From an uncultured Oscillospiraceae bacterium (GTDB lineage Bacteria; Bacillota; Clostridia; Oscillospirales; Ruminococcaceae), in contig USBI01000039.1 in assembly GCA_900552945.1 (NCBI GenBank), forward strand, positions 1 through 16,631: 16,631 nucleotides of DNA, written 5' to 3'. The translations under genes were made by a program, and so were the position numbers. Of the stretch, positions 6,595 through 13,078 are shown piece by piece. The notes under the pieces were generated by a model. That model did not search any database, was not told the DNA's origin, and was given only the letters and a program-made list of their open reading frames with translations. How positions within the stretch are numbered: position 1 is the first letter of the stretch; the number at the start of each line of letters is the position of its first letter.

Positions 6595-7896
6595 TCAGCC
6601 CTCCAGTTTCAAAATCCCGCGGTTTACCTTCATGACAAGGATCCGGCGCACGCTTTGGTTGATCCGCTCTTCGCTGATTTCTCCCAACGCGACCGCTTCC
6701 TCCAAAGCGGAGACGGCCGCCTGCGGGTTTGACGGGCAAAGCAGGATATCTACTCCTGCCGACACCGCACGGCGGGCGATTTCCCCGCTGGTATAGGAGT
6801 CGGTCAGCGCCTTCATCTGCAGCCCGTCGGTAATGACCACTCCCTGAAAGCCCAGCTCCTCCCTGAGCAGCTCCGTGACGATGCGGTAGGAAAACGGCGC
6901 GGGCTGGGCGGCGTCGATTTCGGTCAGGATCAAATGCCCGATCATCACCATATCGCTGCCGGAGGCAATCCCCGCCCGAAAGGGCAGCAGTTCCTCCCGG
7001 CGCAGCTGTTCGAGGGGCTTCGACACATATACAGCGCCGTCATGGGAATCGGCCAGCGTATCCCCGTGGCCTGGGAAGTGCTTCAGCGTGGTTGCCACGC
7101 CGCCGCTGTGAAAGCCCCGGACCGCCTCAGGGATCAATTCAGCCGCCTGTGCGAAATCGTCGCTGTAAGCCCGGTCGCCGATGACCGTATTGTCCGGATT
7201 CGACCACACATCCGCCACCGGAGCCAGGTCGGCGTTAAATCCCAGCACCCGCATATCCGAAGCAATGGTGTGGGCGTTCTGCCTCGCGGTTTCCGCCCCC
7301 TGGTCCCTATACCCGAACATCGGCCCGATATATGTCGTACCCACCGTACTCATCAGCCGGTTGACGCGCCCGCCTTCCTCGTCGCAGGTCAGTATGAGCG
7401 GTATTTTGGAATAGCTCTGGGTGTTGGACAGCATTTTACATACCTGCTGCCGGCTTTTCAGGTTGGGACGGCTGTATATCAGGCCGCCCACCGGCATATC
7501 AACAAGCGCCTGCCGTGTGGTTTCTCCGGCCGCTGTTACACCGGAAACGCCGGTGAGCAGTTCCGGGCTGAGAACCAGCATCTGGCATATCTTATCGCGC
7601 AGAGACATCCCTGCCAAAATATCGTCTATACTGCTCCAGGCGACAGAGGGCCTGCCGCTCTCCGGCGGCTTGCTCTGACTTTCAGGAACGCTTGACGACG
7701 GGGCGGACGGTTCGTACGCACTCTCCGCCATCTGAGATGGAGCCTGTGTCTCAGACGTTTCCTGCGACGCCGGTATGCCGGATTCCTGGGAAACAGAACT
7801 GCCCGAAGAAGTGCTGGGATTTGCACACCCGCCGGATATGGCGATGAAAGCGCAGCACAAGGCGGCGAGCATTCTCTTCCATTTTATCCCCGTCAT
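6595..7896 (-). CDS. Family 3 glycoside hydrolase, beta-N-acetylhexosaminidase type
   Basis: The 433-residue protein has an export signal (MLAALCCAFIAISGGC), possibly lipidated at C24, although the lipobox is weak. A Ser/Pro/Glu-rich spacer follows to about residue 85, then a GH3 TIM barrel. Family signatures are clear: KHFPGHGDT at 272-280, and D283-S284-H285, the Asp-His dyad loop of NagZ-type enzymes. D357 in VITDGLQM is the expected nucleophile. Known members release beta-linked N-acetylglucosamine from peptidoglycan or glycans, so an exported form points to cell-wall turnover or glycan scavenging. Length matches exported Clostridial homologues. AGGAGGTGTGAGAA precedes the ATG. It is second in the run, 34 bases after the small unknown gene. 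Substrate is inferred, not visible. Confidence 0.93.
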   Translation of the reverse strand: MTGIKWKRMLAALCCAFIAISGGCANPSTSSGSSVSQESGIPASQETSETQAPSQMAESAYEPSAPSSSVPESQSKPPESGRPSVAWSSIDDILAGMSLRDKICQMLVLSPELLTGVSGVTAAGETTRQALVDMPVGGLIYSRPNLKSRQQVCKMLSNTQSYSKIPLILTCDEEGGRVNRLMSTVGTTYIGPMFGYRDQGAETARQNAHTIASDMRVLGFNADLAPVADVWSNPDNTVIGDRAYSDDFAQAAELIPEAVRGFHSGGVATTLKHFPGHGDTLADSHDGAVYVSKPLEQLRREELLPFRAGIASGSDMVMIGHLILTEIDAAQPAPFSYRIVTELLREELGFQGVVITDGLQMKALTDSYTSGEIARRAVSAGVDILLCPSNPQAAVSALEEAVALGEISEERINQSVRRILVMKVNRGILKLEG

Positions 7897-7930
7897 TTCT
7901 CACACCTCCTGTCCCCTGAAGCGGCGTTTT

Positions 7931-8257
7931 TTAAGCGCCTTCCTCCCCTTTCGTCATCAGGGTATTTTCCAAATGCCGGACGATCTGATCCAGCATCTCC
8001 TGCAGAAGCCGGTACGCTCTCTGCTCCGGTATCCCGTCGCAGGGGCGGCGCAGCGAAACCGTCAGTTCGGTTCCAAACGCTTTTTCCTCCGCCGTTATGG
8101 AAAGGGAGACGTCTGTTCCGTCCTCTCTCCATTCGGCAATAACCCTTCCCGGCTCTTCCTCCCCAAAAGTAATCCCTTCCTGCCGCAGCACGCCGTACAC
8201 CGAGCGCAGGACAAAGGAGCGCACATAGGGAAGTTCTCTTTGAACGTATTCCATCAT
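7931..8257 (-). CDS. Small operon protein (108 aa), first gene of run
   Basis: The start is the double ATG at 8257-8252, with GGAGGAGAAGAA directly upstream. The product begins MMEYVQRELPYVRSFVLRSV and has an amphipathic N-terminal helix. Beta strands follow (TDVSLSITAEEKAFGTELTV), then a C-terminal helix (LLQEMLDQIVRHLENTLM). It is a clear paralogue of the 3789-4133 protein. There is no signal peptide or membrane helix, so it is probably cytosolic. No named family is recognised. Being first, it lies directly behind the palindromic control region, and its expression should follow those sites. Confidence 0.78.
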   Translation of the reverse strand: MMEYVQRELPYVRSFVLRSVYGVLRQEGITFGEEEPGRVIAEWREDGTDVSLSITAEEKAFGTELTVSLRRPCDGIPEQRAYRLLQEMLDQIVRHLENTLMTKGEEGA

Positions 8258-8383
8258 TTCTTCTCCTCCTGAATTTTTGGGGAACCGCGGCAGACGCCGG
8301 GAAGTGGATTCTTACGCCCTCATTTTAGGTGAAAAGAGGCCGGATTGTCTATGCGTAAATCCCGCCAATCGTATCAAAACAGG

Positions 8384-8432
8384 TGGCGGTGAACCGCCAT
8401 TTTTCAAAAAACCGATGGCGGTCAACCGCCAT
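8384..8432. promoter_or_regulatory. Pair of 16-18 bp palindromic operator-like sites
   Basis: Site 1 (8384-8399) is TGGCGGTGAACCGCCA. Site 2 (8415-8432) is ATGGCGGTCAACCGCCAT. The 16-bp cores differ only at the central base. Centres are 32 bp apart, three helical turns, so two dimers would bind on the same DNA face. A further right half-site, CCCGCCA at 8361-8367, matches 6 of 7 bases exactly 32 bp further on, with a poor left half. On the minus strand the sites lie downstream of the TATAAT at 8446-8441, where a repressor would block transcription. The binding protein is unknown. Confidence 0.7.
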
Positions 8433-8486
8433 TTGTGCATATTATATAAATCAAAGCAACTATTTTGAGGCTTTATATATGCACAA
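8433..8486. repeat. Inverted repeat in the control region
   Basis: TTGTGCATATTATATAAA (8433-8450) and TTTATATATGCACAA (8472-8486) are near-perfect inverted arms around a 21-base spacer. The left arm contains the minus-strand TATAAT. It directly adjoins palindrome site 2, so it may be a second regulator site covering the promoter. Confidence 0.6.
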
Positions 8487-8621
8487 CTTCTAATCGTTCC
8501 AAATAGGGGTTGAGGTGTACTTTTCGTTCCTGATTTTTCCTTTCCCGGATGCCGAATGGCGTAAATTTCATTTTTCAAGTGGGGAAAACGATGTTTTTTA
8601 TCAGGACAATTCGTTACCGCA

Positions 8622-8668
8622 CACAAAAACACCCTGCCTCTCCTGAGAGAAAGCAGGGTGTTCTTTTA
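8622..8668 (-). terminator. Intrinsic terminator of the LuxR-type operon
   Basis: The arms AACACCCTGC (8628-8637) and GCAGGGTGTT (8653-8662) pair perfectly over 10 bp around a 15-base loop. On the minus strand the stem is followed by a T run (TGTTTTTGTG). It starts 16 bases after the stop of the LuxR-type gene, so it ends that transcript and insulates the leftward envelope run. Confidence 0.9.
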
Positions 8669-8677
8669 TCCTGTATG

Positions 8678-10090
8678 TTAATCGTTACGGTAAAGCAGGT
8701 ACATAGTGATGCGGGATTTTGCGCCCGTCTTTTCGTACAGGGCGGAGATATGCCGTTCCACCGTCCGCTTGGACAGGAACAGGCAGTCGGCGATCTCCTG
8801 GGCGCTGCTGTCCGAGGAAATCATCTGGGAAAATACATCCCATTCCCGTTCGGTCAGCCCGTATTTTGCGATGAACGCCTCCCTGCGCTCTTCGTCCGAC
8901 TTTTGGGAAGCAGGCGGCTCCTTGGGCTCCATGACGGCGTTCATGCGGGCGGTATACACGGCCATAGCAACGCTGACCGCCACGAACAGCACCAGGGCGA
9001 TGACAATGGCGGCCAGGCTGTTGCCAGTGGCCAGCAGCGCCACCGATCCGTTGGTGATCAGGGCGGCGCTCACGTTATTCATGGCGCGGCCCATGCCCGC
9101 CCACAGCGACGGCAGGCGCATATGCCGGGAAAGCTCCATAAAGCCCGCTGTAAAGAAGACAACGAAAAAGCCCGAGGACAGGTAAAAGACCACCAGTCCG
9201 ATCAGGAACGGAGCGCCCAGGTTCAGTACCACAATGGACAGAACCGACATCATCATCACGCAGTACATAATAAGCCCCATATACTTCCGCTTGCGGATAT
9301 CGAAGACAAAGCCTGCGGCGAGGCCGCTGAATGCCAGCAGCAGGCGGGGCCACTGCCCGATATCCGTCCCGCTCGCATGACGGAGAGTCACGGCATTGTC
9401 CAGTGTGCTGAACACGCAGGCCATCAGCACTACCAGCAGCGCCAGCATAATGCCCGCCGTCCGTTTTTTCCGGGTGAGGGAAATGTCTTCCGCAGGTTCC
9501 GAAGAGGCGCCCGCAGTCTCCGTCATTTCGATGCGGCTTTGGGCGGCCTGTCTCGTTCGGATGACCAGCAGGCTCAAAGCCGCCAGGAATACCGAAAGAA
9601 ACGCCGCCTCCGCAACCTCCAGGTTGACAAGGTTGTTGTTTGCATACTGGAGCAGAATTCCCAGGGCGTAGGCGATCCCCGCCAGCCGTGCCAATGCATT
9701 GTCGCCGTCTATGGTGACGGCAGCCAGATAGTGGACGGCGCTGCCGAAAACGCCCAGCAGCAGGAAGAGCACCATCCCTGCCGTCATGGTCGCCGCATAG
9801 GAGATATGCTGCTGGACAATGAAGGTACAGATAATCGCACCCAGCGCCAGGATAAAGGTCAGCGCGCTTTTATAGCGCCTCCCGCCCCAGCGTTCCATGG
9901 CCGGATACAAGAAAAAGCCGACGGCGCTGGCGCCCAGCGCATAGTTCTGGGCAATGACAGTTCTCCCTTCCGTCACCGACAGAGAAATCATATTGACAAA
10001 CAGATATTCCGCCCCTAAAAAGACAAAAGTAAAAATACCGATCAGCAGAATGGCGTTGACAGACGCCGGCTTTCTCAGTTCCCCTTTCAT
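8678..10090 (-). CDS. Membrane-embedded LuxR-type transcription regulator
   Basis: The 470-residue protein has about twelve hydrophobic segments over residues 10-385, resembling a major-facilitator-like body (for example AILLIGIFTFVFLGAEYLFV and IMLALLVVLMACVF). A linker and a C-terminal LuxR/GerE HTH follow (about 403-470: LTEREWDVFSQMI, SAQEIADCLFLSKRTVERHI, YEKTGAKSR). LuxR-type HTH domains bind DNA as dimers. In this architecture the membrane part is presumed to sense a small molecule or the envelope state. AAAGGG lies close upstream of the ATG. It is co-transcribed with the small XRE gene 39 bases upstream and ends in the terminator at 8622-8668. Targets are unknown; the nearby palindromes are a candidate. 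Confidence 0.9.
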   Translation of the reverse strand: MKGELRKPASVNAILLIGIFTFVFLGAEYLFVNMISLSVTEGRTVIAQNYALGASAVGFFLYPAMERWGGRRYKSALTFILALGAIICTFIVQQHISYAATMTAGMVLFLLLGVFGSAVHYLAAVTIDGDNALARLAGIAYALGILLQYANNNLVNLEVAEAAFLSVFLAALSLLVIRTRQAAQSRIEMTETAGASSEPAEDISLTRKKRTAGIMLALLVVLMACVFSTLDNAVTLRHASGTDIGQWPRLLLAFSGLAAGFVFDIRKRKYMGLIMYCVMMMSVLSIVVLNLGAPFLIGLVVFYLSSGFFVVFFTAGFMELSRHMRLPSLWAGMGRAMNNVSAALITNGSVALLATGNSLAAIVIALVLFVAVSVAMAVYTARMNAVMEPKEPPASQKSDEERREAFIAKYGLTEREWDVFSQMISSDSSAQEIADCLFLSKRTVERHISALYEKTGAKSRITMYLLYRND

Positions 10091-10129
10091 CGTACCACCC
10101 TTTCCACAGAAGCCGCTGCAGACGTCCCG

Positions 10130-10342
10130 TTATTTCTCCGATTCTTCCGTCAGCTCCACTACATCCCCGATGTCACAGCGGAGCGCCCGGCAGATCCGCT
10201 CCAAAACCTCCAGGCTCACATATTCGTCCCGGTTCAGCTTTGCTATCGTAGAGGAGGACACATCTGCCAACTCTGTCAGGGCGGATTTTTTCATCTTTTT
10301 ATCAATCAGCAATTTCCACAGCCGGTTGTACTGGACAGCCAT
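10130..10342 (-). CDS. Small XRE-type HTH regulator
   Basis: A 70-residue Cro/CI-type protein: MAVQYNRLWKLLIDKKMKKS, then a recognition-type helix (VSSSTIAKLNRDEYVSLEVL) and RICRALRCDIGDVVEL. It matches the short one-domain XRE proteins of Firmicutes that begin near YxxLWKLLIDK. The ATG at 10342 is preferred to the one at 10351: GGGAG lies 9 bases before it, whereas it directly abuts the earlier ATG. Its own promoter lies 33 bases upstream. It precedes the membrane LuxR-type regulator by 39 bases in the same transcript and may autoregulate the pair. Confidence 0.88.
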   Translation of the reverse strand: MAVQYNRLWKLLIDKKMKKSALTELADVSSSTIAKLNRDEYVSLEVLERICRALRCDIGDVVELTEESEK

Positions 10343-10374
10343 ACGCTTCATCTCCCGCCTTGTTTATGGAAGAC

Positions 10375-10403
10375 AGTATAGCACAAAAATCGTGAAAAGT
10401 CAA
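10375..10403 (-). promoter_or_regulatory. Sigma-70 promoter for the XRE/LuxR-type operon
   Basis: On the minus strand the -35 is TTGACT (10403-10398) and the -10 is TATACT (10380-10375), with a 17-base spacer. This is one mismatch from consensus in each box. The expected transcript start is near 10368, about 25 bases before the gene. Confidence 0.88.
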
Positions 10404-10459
10404 TGGATTTTATGAGATGTCACATATTTTTACGAATGTTAAGTCAAAAGAAAGCAGCC

Positions 10460-10485
10460 GCTCCTTTTACAGGCTCCTTTTACAG
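10460..10485. repeat. 13-bp perfect tandem repeat
   Basis: GCTCCTTTTACAG occurs twice back to back in the short gap (10404-10565) between the GC-rich operon and the SLOG-type gene. No gene or terminator is evident in this gap. Confidence 0.85.
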
Positions 10486-10565
10486 CCATAGACATTTACC
10501 GCTTTTTATTTCCAACGAGGTGAAGAAGCTAAAATACAGGGGAAAGGAGTACGATTATTTTCTGT

Positions 10566-11035
10566 TTACTCTGCAATGTTTATTACCTCGACACCTTTGC
10601 TCTTAGCGTAGTTCACTGTATAAAAAGTTCCGCCCTTGTTTTCTGTGAGATAAGAAATACAAGCAGAACTGTTATCAACCAGATGGCGATTGCGTTTATG
10701 CATACAGCCCCTCGTGTACTCCTGAGAAGTATATACAACTTTATCGGCCTTCTGTTTGATGTCATCGTATATCTCTATATCTTCCTGCGACCATCCTCTC
10801 GTTTGAGAGAAGCAAGGAAGCACGAGGATCAGACGAATATCAGGATAACGTTCCTTCAATTTGAGAACCGCAAAGGCAGCGATTGTATCAAAGCCCAATG
10901 CACCTCCAGCTCCAAAATATAGATAGCCTTTTTTATAAGTCCCTCGATTGCTTCTTCGGTCTTTGCGAAGATTCTTCGACGTTGTCCTGAAGGAATTTCC
11001 CTATGCCCGGTAAAGCAGCATGTTTTTTCTTTCAC
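10566..11035 (-). pseudogene. SLOG-fold protein (DUF1273 type) split by a frameshift
   Basis: Two overlapping frames together encode one protein. The first part (GTG at 11035, 8 bases after AGGAG) reads VKEKTCCFTGHREIPSGQRR to IEGLIKK. The second reads GYLYFGAGGALGFDTIAAF to the end (YAKSKGVEVINIAE). The joined product is about 156 residues, as expected for a SLOG/Rossmann-like DUF1273 protein. The N-terminal CCFTGHR and the nucleotide-binding-type GAGGALGFD are in place. SLOG proteins are thought to bind nucleotide-derived ligands; the role here is unknown. The switch falls in a six-A run (10934-10929): codons A_AAA_AAG (10934-10928), where a -1 shift restores the frame exactly. A lost A, a sequencing error or programmed frameshifting would all fit. 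Without it a product of about 60 aa ends at 10856. Confidence 0.82.
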
Positions 11036-11269
11036 ATCATCCACTCCTAACAAGTTTCAAACCAAAATGCCCATCGAACTGACACAGTCCGATGGGCTAT
11101 CTTACAACTCGCTATCTCTTTATGGTTTCTCTTAGAGAAACCATCGGGATGATTCCTGTTCGGCTGTGTTCTACTTAGGATAGGCATCCCATAAATTAAG
11201 CATGTGTGTATAGCGGTTGGCAAGACTCTTCCCTCAGTTACATTTGCTCACCTATTTTAGCAACTGTAT
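11036..11269 (-). promoter_or_regulatory. Long structured 5' leader of the SLOG-type gene
   Basis: Between the promoter at 11276-11304 and the GTG lie about 230 untranslated bases with strong structure. Hairpin 1 (11122-11144) pairs ATGGTTTCTC with GAGAAACCAT around a 3-base loop. Hairpin 2 (11069-11097) pairs GCCCATCG with CGATGGGC plus an inner ACTG/CAGT. On the minus strand hairpin 2 is followed by ATTTTGGTTTG, a weak terminator tail. The minus-strand CCGATGG (11147-11141), which overlaps the base of hairpin 1, is fully complementary to CCATCGG in the 5' arm of hairpin 2. The two folds could therefore exclude each other, as in an attenuator. A tiny frame (MLNLWDAYPK) is present but has no ribosome binding site. 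No known riboswitch class is recognised. Confidence 0.5.
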
Positions 11270-11275
11270 CATTTA

Positions 11276-11304
11276 ATTATATTTTTGCTCTAAATATTAG
11301 TCAA
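11276..11304 (-). promoter_or_regulatory. Sigma-70 promoter for the SLOG-type gene
   Basis: Minus-strand -35 TTGACT (11304-11299) and -10 TATAAT (11281-11276) are separated by 17 bases, close to consensus. Transcription would begin near 11269 and run through the structured leader. Confidence 0.85.
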
Positions 11305-11344
11305 GTGCTTTATATCAAATACAGCGTTAAAAGAGTAAAAAAAG

Positions 11345-11350
11345 TATAAT
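11345..11350 (+). promoter_or_regulatory. Candidate -10 box for the XRE gene at 11377
   Basis: TATAAT lies 26 bases before the ATG. The hexamer 17 bases upstream (CAGCGT) is a poor -35, so the promoter is weak or regulated. It sits back to back with the leftward SLOG-gene promoter. Confidence 0.4.
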
Positions 11351-11376
11351 AATAGAAGAAAGGTAGGTGACTGTAA

Positions 11377-11661
11377 ATGAGTAAAGAGGTTGAATTTAAG
11401 AATAGAGATAGATTCATCCAGCTCGGCATTGCAATAGCTGCGCTTCGTAAGATGCGTGGTATGTCTCAAGAGAAGCTTGCAGAGTTATCCAATGTGAGCC
11501 GTTCACATATCAGCGCTATCGAAGCTCCGGGTATTGTTCGCCCGTTCTCCCTTGAGGTCTTTTACAATATTGCAGACGCCTTGGACATAGATCCCGCAGA
11601 TTTGATCAATGCATCGGTATTCCCTGATAAGATTCTAACAAATTCTAAAAAGAACAAATAA
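11377..11661 (+). CDS. XRE-family HTH regulator (94 aa)
   Basis: The single HTH_3-type domain covers about residues 15-72: LGIAIAALRKMRGMSQEKLA, LSNVSRSHISAIEAP, VFYNIADALDIDPADLI. A short basic tail ends in SKKNK. It should bind DNA as a dimer. AAAGGTAGGTG is the ribosome binding site. It lies head to head with the SLOG-type gene across the leader/promoter region, so that gene or its own promoter is the likely target. It has a terminator 6 bases after its stop. A composition more AT-rich than the left half suggests acquisition with the mobile region. Confidence 0.88.
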   Translation: MSKEVEFKNRDRFIQLGIAIAALRKMRGMSQEKLAELSNVSRSHISAIEAPGIVRPFSLEVFYNIADALDIDPADLINASVFPDKILTNSKKNK

Positions 11662-11667
11662 AAAAAG

Positions 11668-11703
11668 AGGTCGCCTGGGCAGTTAAGCTCAGACGACCTT
11701 TCA
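11668..11703. terminator. Bidirectional intrinsic terminator
   Basis: AGGTCG (11668-11673) pairs with CGACCT (11694-11699), with further pairing of CTGGGC against GCTCAG inside. The plus strand continues into TTTCATT; the minus strand continues into CTCTTTTTTTATTTG. It lies between two converging genes (the XRE gene and the AP2 gene) and serves both. Confidence 0.88.
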
Positions 11704-11712
11704 TTATACGCA

Positions 11713-12621
11713 TTACTTATTAGTGCTACGCAGATAATCCTGAAATTCTTTCTTTCGTTTTTCTGTCAGACTGTCCCAGTATTCCAGTATGACAGGATCG
11801 TGAAGCCTTGCTTCAGCTGCACGGCGAGCACGTATGGCAGCACTCTTGTCCTTATGCAAACCCAGATTATAATGCTTCTTTTGGAAATTGATATATGCAT
11901 ACCATTTCCCGGTTCTCCTATCCAAGCCAACACCGGTGTGTCCGGAAGTGTTATTTGAACGAAGGTGCTTGGAAACAACAATGTTGCTGACATTGGTTCC
12001 CTCAACCATATCTCGACGGTGCTTCACTGTTTCGCTCCTGGTCTCACGGTATTTACAGCCGCAGCTGAGTACACGCCCTGATTTCAGGGCATTTACTGTC
12101 TTATAAGTCAAATTCCCGCAATCACATCGCAGTTCCCAAATAACGCTGCCATTGTTGTCCCGTTGCTCAGTGGGACGGACCGCTGTCAGTCTGCCAAATC
12201 GCTCTCCTGTAATGTCTTGCTTTCGCAGATCGGTGATATGCTCCATAGCCTTGCAACCACAGCTTCGCGTGCCACCGTGCTTAACCTGCGTAGCAGAAAT
12301 CTCTTTGGTATTTCCGCAGTCACACTGCCAAAGCCACACAGCTTGCTTTTTTCCGGTTTGTTCTATTGTGGTATATCCAACATGGCGAACGGCCACAAGA
12401 CGCCCCCAGCGCTGTCCTGTGATGTCTAGGCGCGCCTGTCGCTCGGCATTTATACAGCCGCAGCTTCTCGTGTGCCCATTCAATAAATAAGCGGCAGGGA
12501 CTTCTTTTTCCCCGCCGCATTCGCATTCACATCTCCAGATGCTGCCTTTTCCCGGTACTGTCCGAACAACCTCCTTGGCAGTAAGTCGCCCGAACTTCTG
12601 GTTTGTGATATCCTTCTTCAT
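11713..12621 (-). CDS. AP2-domain protein with three zinc-ribbon-like repeats
   Basis: The 302-residue protein starts with three units of 55-65 residues (about 4-56, 66-122, 136-189). Each has DITxQxFGRL (DITNQKFGRL, DITGQRWGRL, DITGERFGRL), then W(R/Q)CxCxCG or LRCDCG, and closes with SCGC. The Cys pairs suggest one zinc site per unit. The C-terminal part (about 222-290) is an AP2-type DNA-binding domain: SNNTSGHTGVGLDRRTGKWY, INFQKKHYNLGLH, AAIRARRAAEARLHDP. This combination occurs in phage and mobile-element proteins, often related to homing endonucleases. No nuclease motif (HNH, GIY-YIG) is visible here, so it is probably a DNA-binding protein. Its ATG overlaps the TGA of the signal peptidase gene (ATGA), implying coupled translation. 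Confidence 0.85.
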   Translation of the reverse strand: MKKDITNQKFGRLTAKEVVRTVPGKGSIWRCECECGGEKEVPAAYLLNGHTRSCGCINAERQARLDITGQRWGRLVAVRHVGYTTIEQTGKKQAVWLWQCDCGNTKEISATQVKHGGTRSCGCKAMEHITDLRKQDITGERFGRLTAVRPTEQRDNNGSVIWELRCDCGNLTYKTVNALKSGRVLSCGCKYRETRSETVKHRRDMVEGTNVSNIVVSKHLRSNNTSGHTGVGLDRRTGKWYAYINFQKKHYNLGLHKDKSAAIRARRAAEARLHDPVILEYWDSLTEKRKKEFQDYLRSTNK

Positions 12622-13022
12622 TTTATCGGCATCAGCAGCTTCGCGATGACATCTTCATGAGATACATACGGATCCGCCCAGTACCGGGAGTCGTGGGAAT
12701 TTTCCGCATTGTCTCCTAAGACATAGTAACAGTTATCTGGAACCGTTACTATGCTGTTCTGATGATCAATGGTATCACCGGCGCAAGCTGCAATTCTCTT
12801 CACGAGATAGGAGCCGTCACGTCTAAAAATAATGATATCGCCGGTCTCCAATTCATCGAAGATCCTAAGGCCCAGTATAAGGCTTCCGGTCTCAAGCGTT
12901 GGCTCCATAGATTCCGTAGGCACATAACCAAGCATAAAGATGCTGTGAAACAGCACCAATACAACCAGTGTAACAACGATTGGAATTATGAAGGGGCGTA
13001 TTTTCTTAAGTAAAGACTTCAT
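12618..13022 (-). CDS. Signal peptidase I, small S26-family type
   Basis: The 134-residue membrane peptidase would cleave signal peptides of exported proteins with a Ser/Lys dyad. An N-terminal membrane helix (FIIPIVVTLVVLVLFHSIFM, 11-30) precedes the S38 box (VPTESMEPTL). The K75 box follows (YLVKRIAACAGD), then the family's GDNxxxSxDSR box (LGDNAENSHDSRYW). The core is complete but shorter than housekeeping enzymes (about 170-190 aa), as in element-encoded versions. TAGGAGG is 6 bases before the ATG. The next gene, the AP2 protein, overlaps its stop. In a mobile region it may process element-encoded surface or pilus proteins; none is visible here. Confidence 0.93.
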   Translation of the reverse strand: MKSLLKKIRPFIIPIVVTLVVLVLFHSIFMLGYVPTESMEPTLETGSLILGLRIFDELETGDIIIFRRDGSYLVKRIAACAGDTIDHQNSIVTVPDNCYYVLGDNAENSHDSRYWADPYVSHEDVIAKLLMPIK

Positions 13023-13041
13023 ATTTACCTCCTAATGAAAC

Positions 13042-13073
13042 GAGACGCCGAGGATCTTACTCCTTAGCGTCTC
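13042..13073 (-). terminator. Terminator-like hairpin before the signal peptidase gene
   Basis: GAGACGC (13042-13048) pairs with GCGTCTC (13067-13073), with an inner AGGA/TCCT. The minus-strand tail (GTTTCATT) has a poor T run, so termination would be partial. It sits between the stop of the 13079 gene and the ribosome binding site of the signal peptidase gene. Confidence 0.45.
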
Positions 13074-13078
13074 TTCGA

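Larger units (their letters stand above)
8258..8627. other. Non-coding control region ahead of the envelope gene run
   Basis: About 370 bases lie between the terminator of the LuxR-type gene and the first gene of the leftward run. It is much more AT-rich than its neighbours. It contains the two palindromes at 8384-8432 and an inverted repeat at 8433-8486. A minus-strand TATAAT occurs at 8446-8441 but lacks a good -35 at 17 bases (CTCAAA), so a promoter here would probably need an activator or lie elsewhere. The 106-codon frame across it has no ribosome binding site and overlaps the terminator, so it is not called. Confidence 0.7.

Noticed and set aside
8384..8432. Palindromes as a short CRISPR array
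   Set aside because: There are only two copies, each a palindrome of 16-18 bp with a 15-base gap, and no cas genes. A regulator site is the better reading.
8312..8632. 106-codon minus-strand frame in the control region
   Set aside because: It starts inside the terminator hairpin, crosses the palindromes and the inverted repeat, and has no ribosome binding site or recognisable domain.
8549..10018. 489-codon plus-strand open frame
   Set aside because: It is antisense to the LuxR-type membrane regulator, His/Gln/Arg-rich with no domain or membrane pattern, runs through the terminator, and lacks a ribosome binding site.
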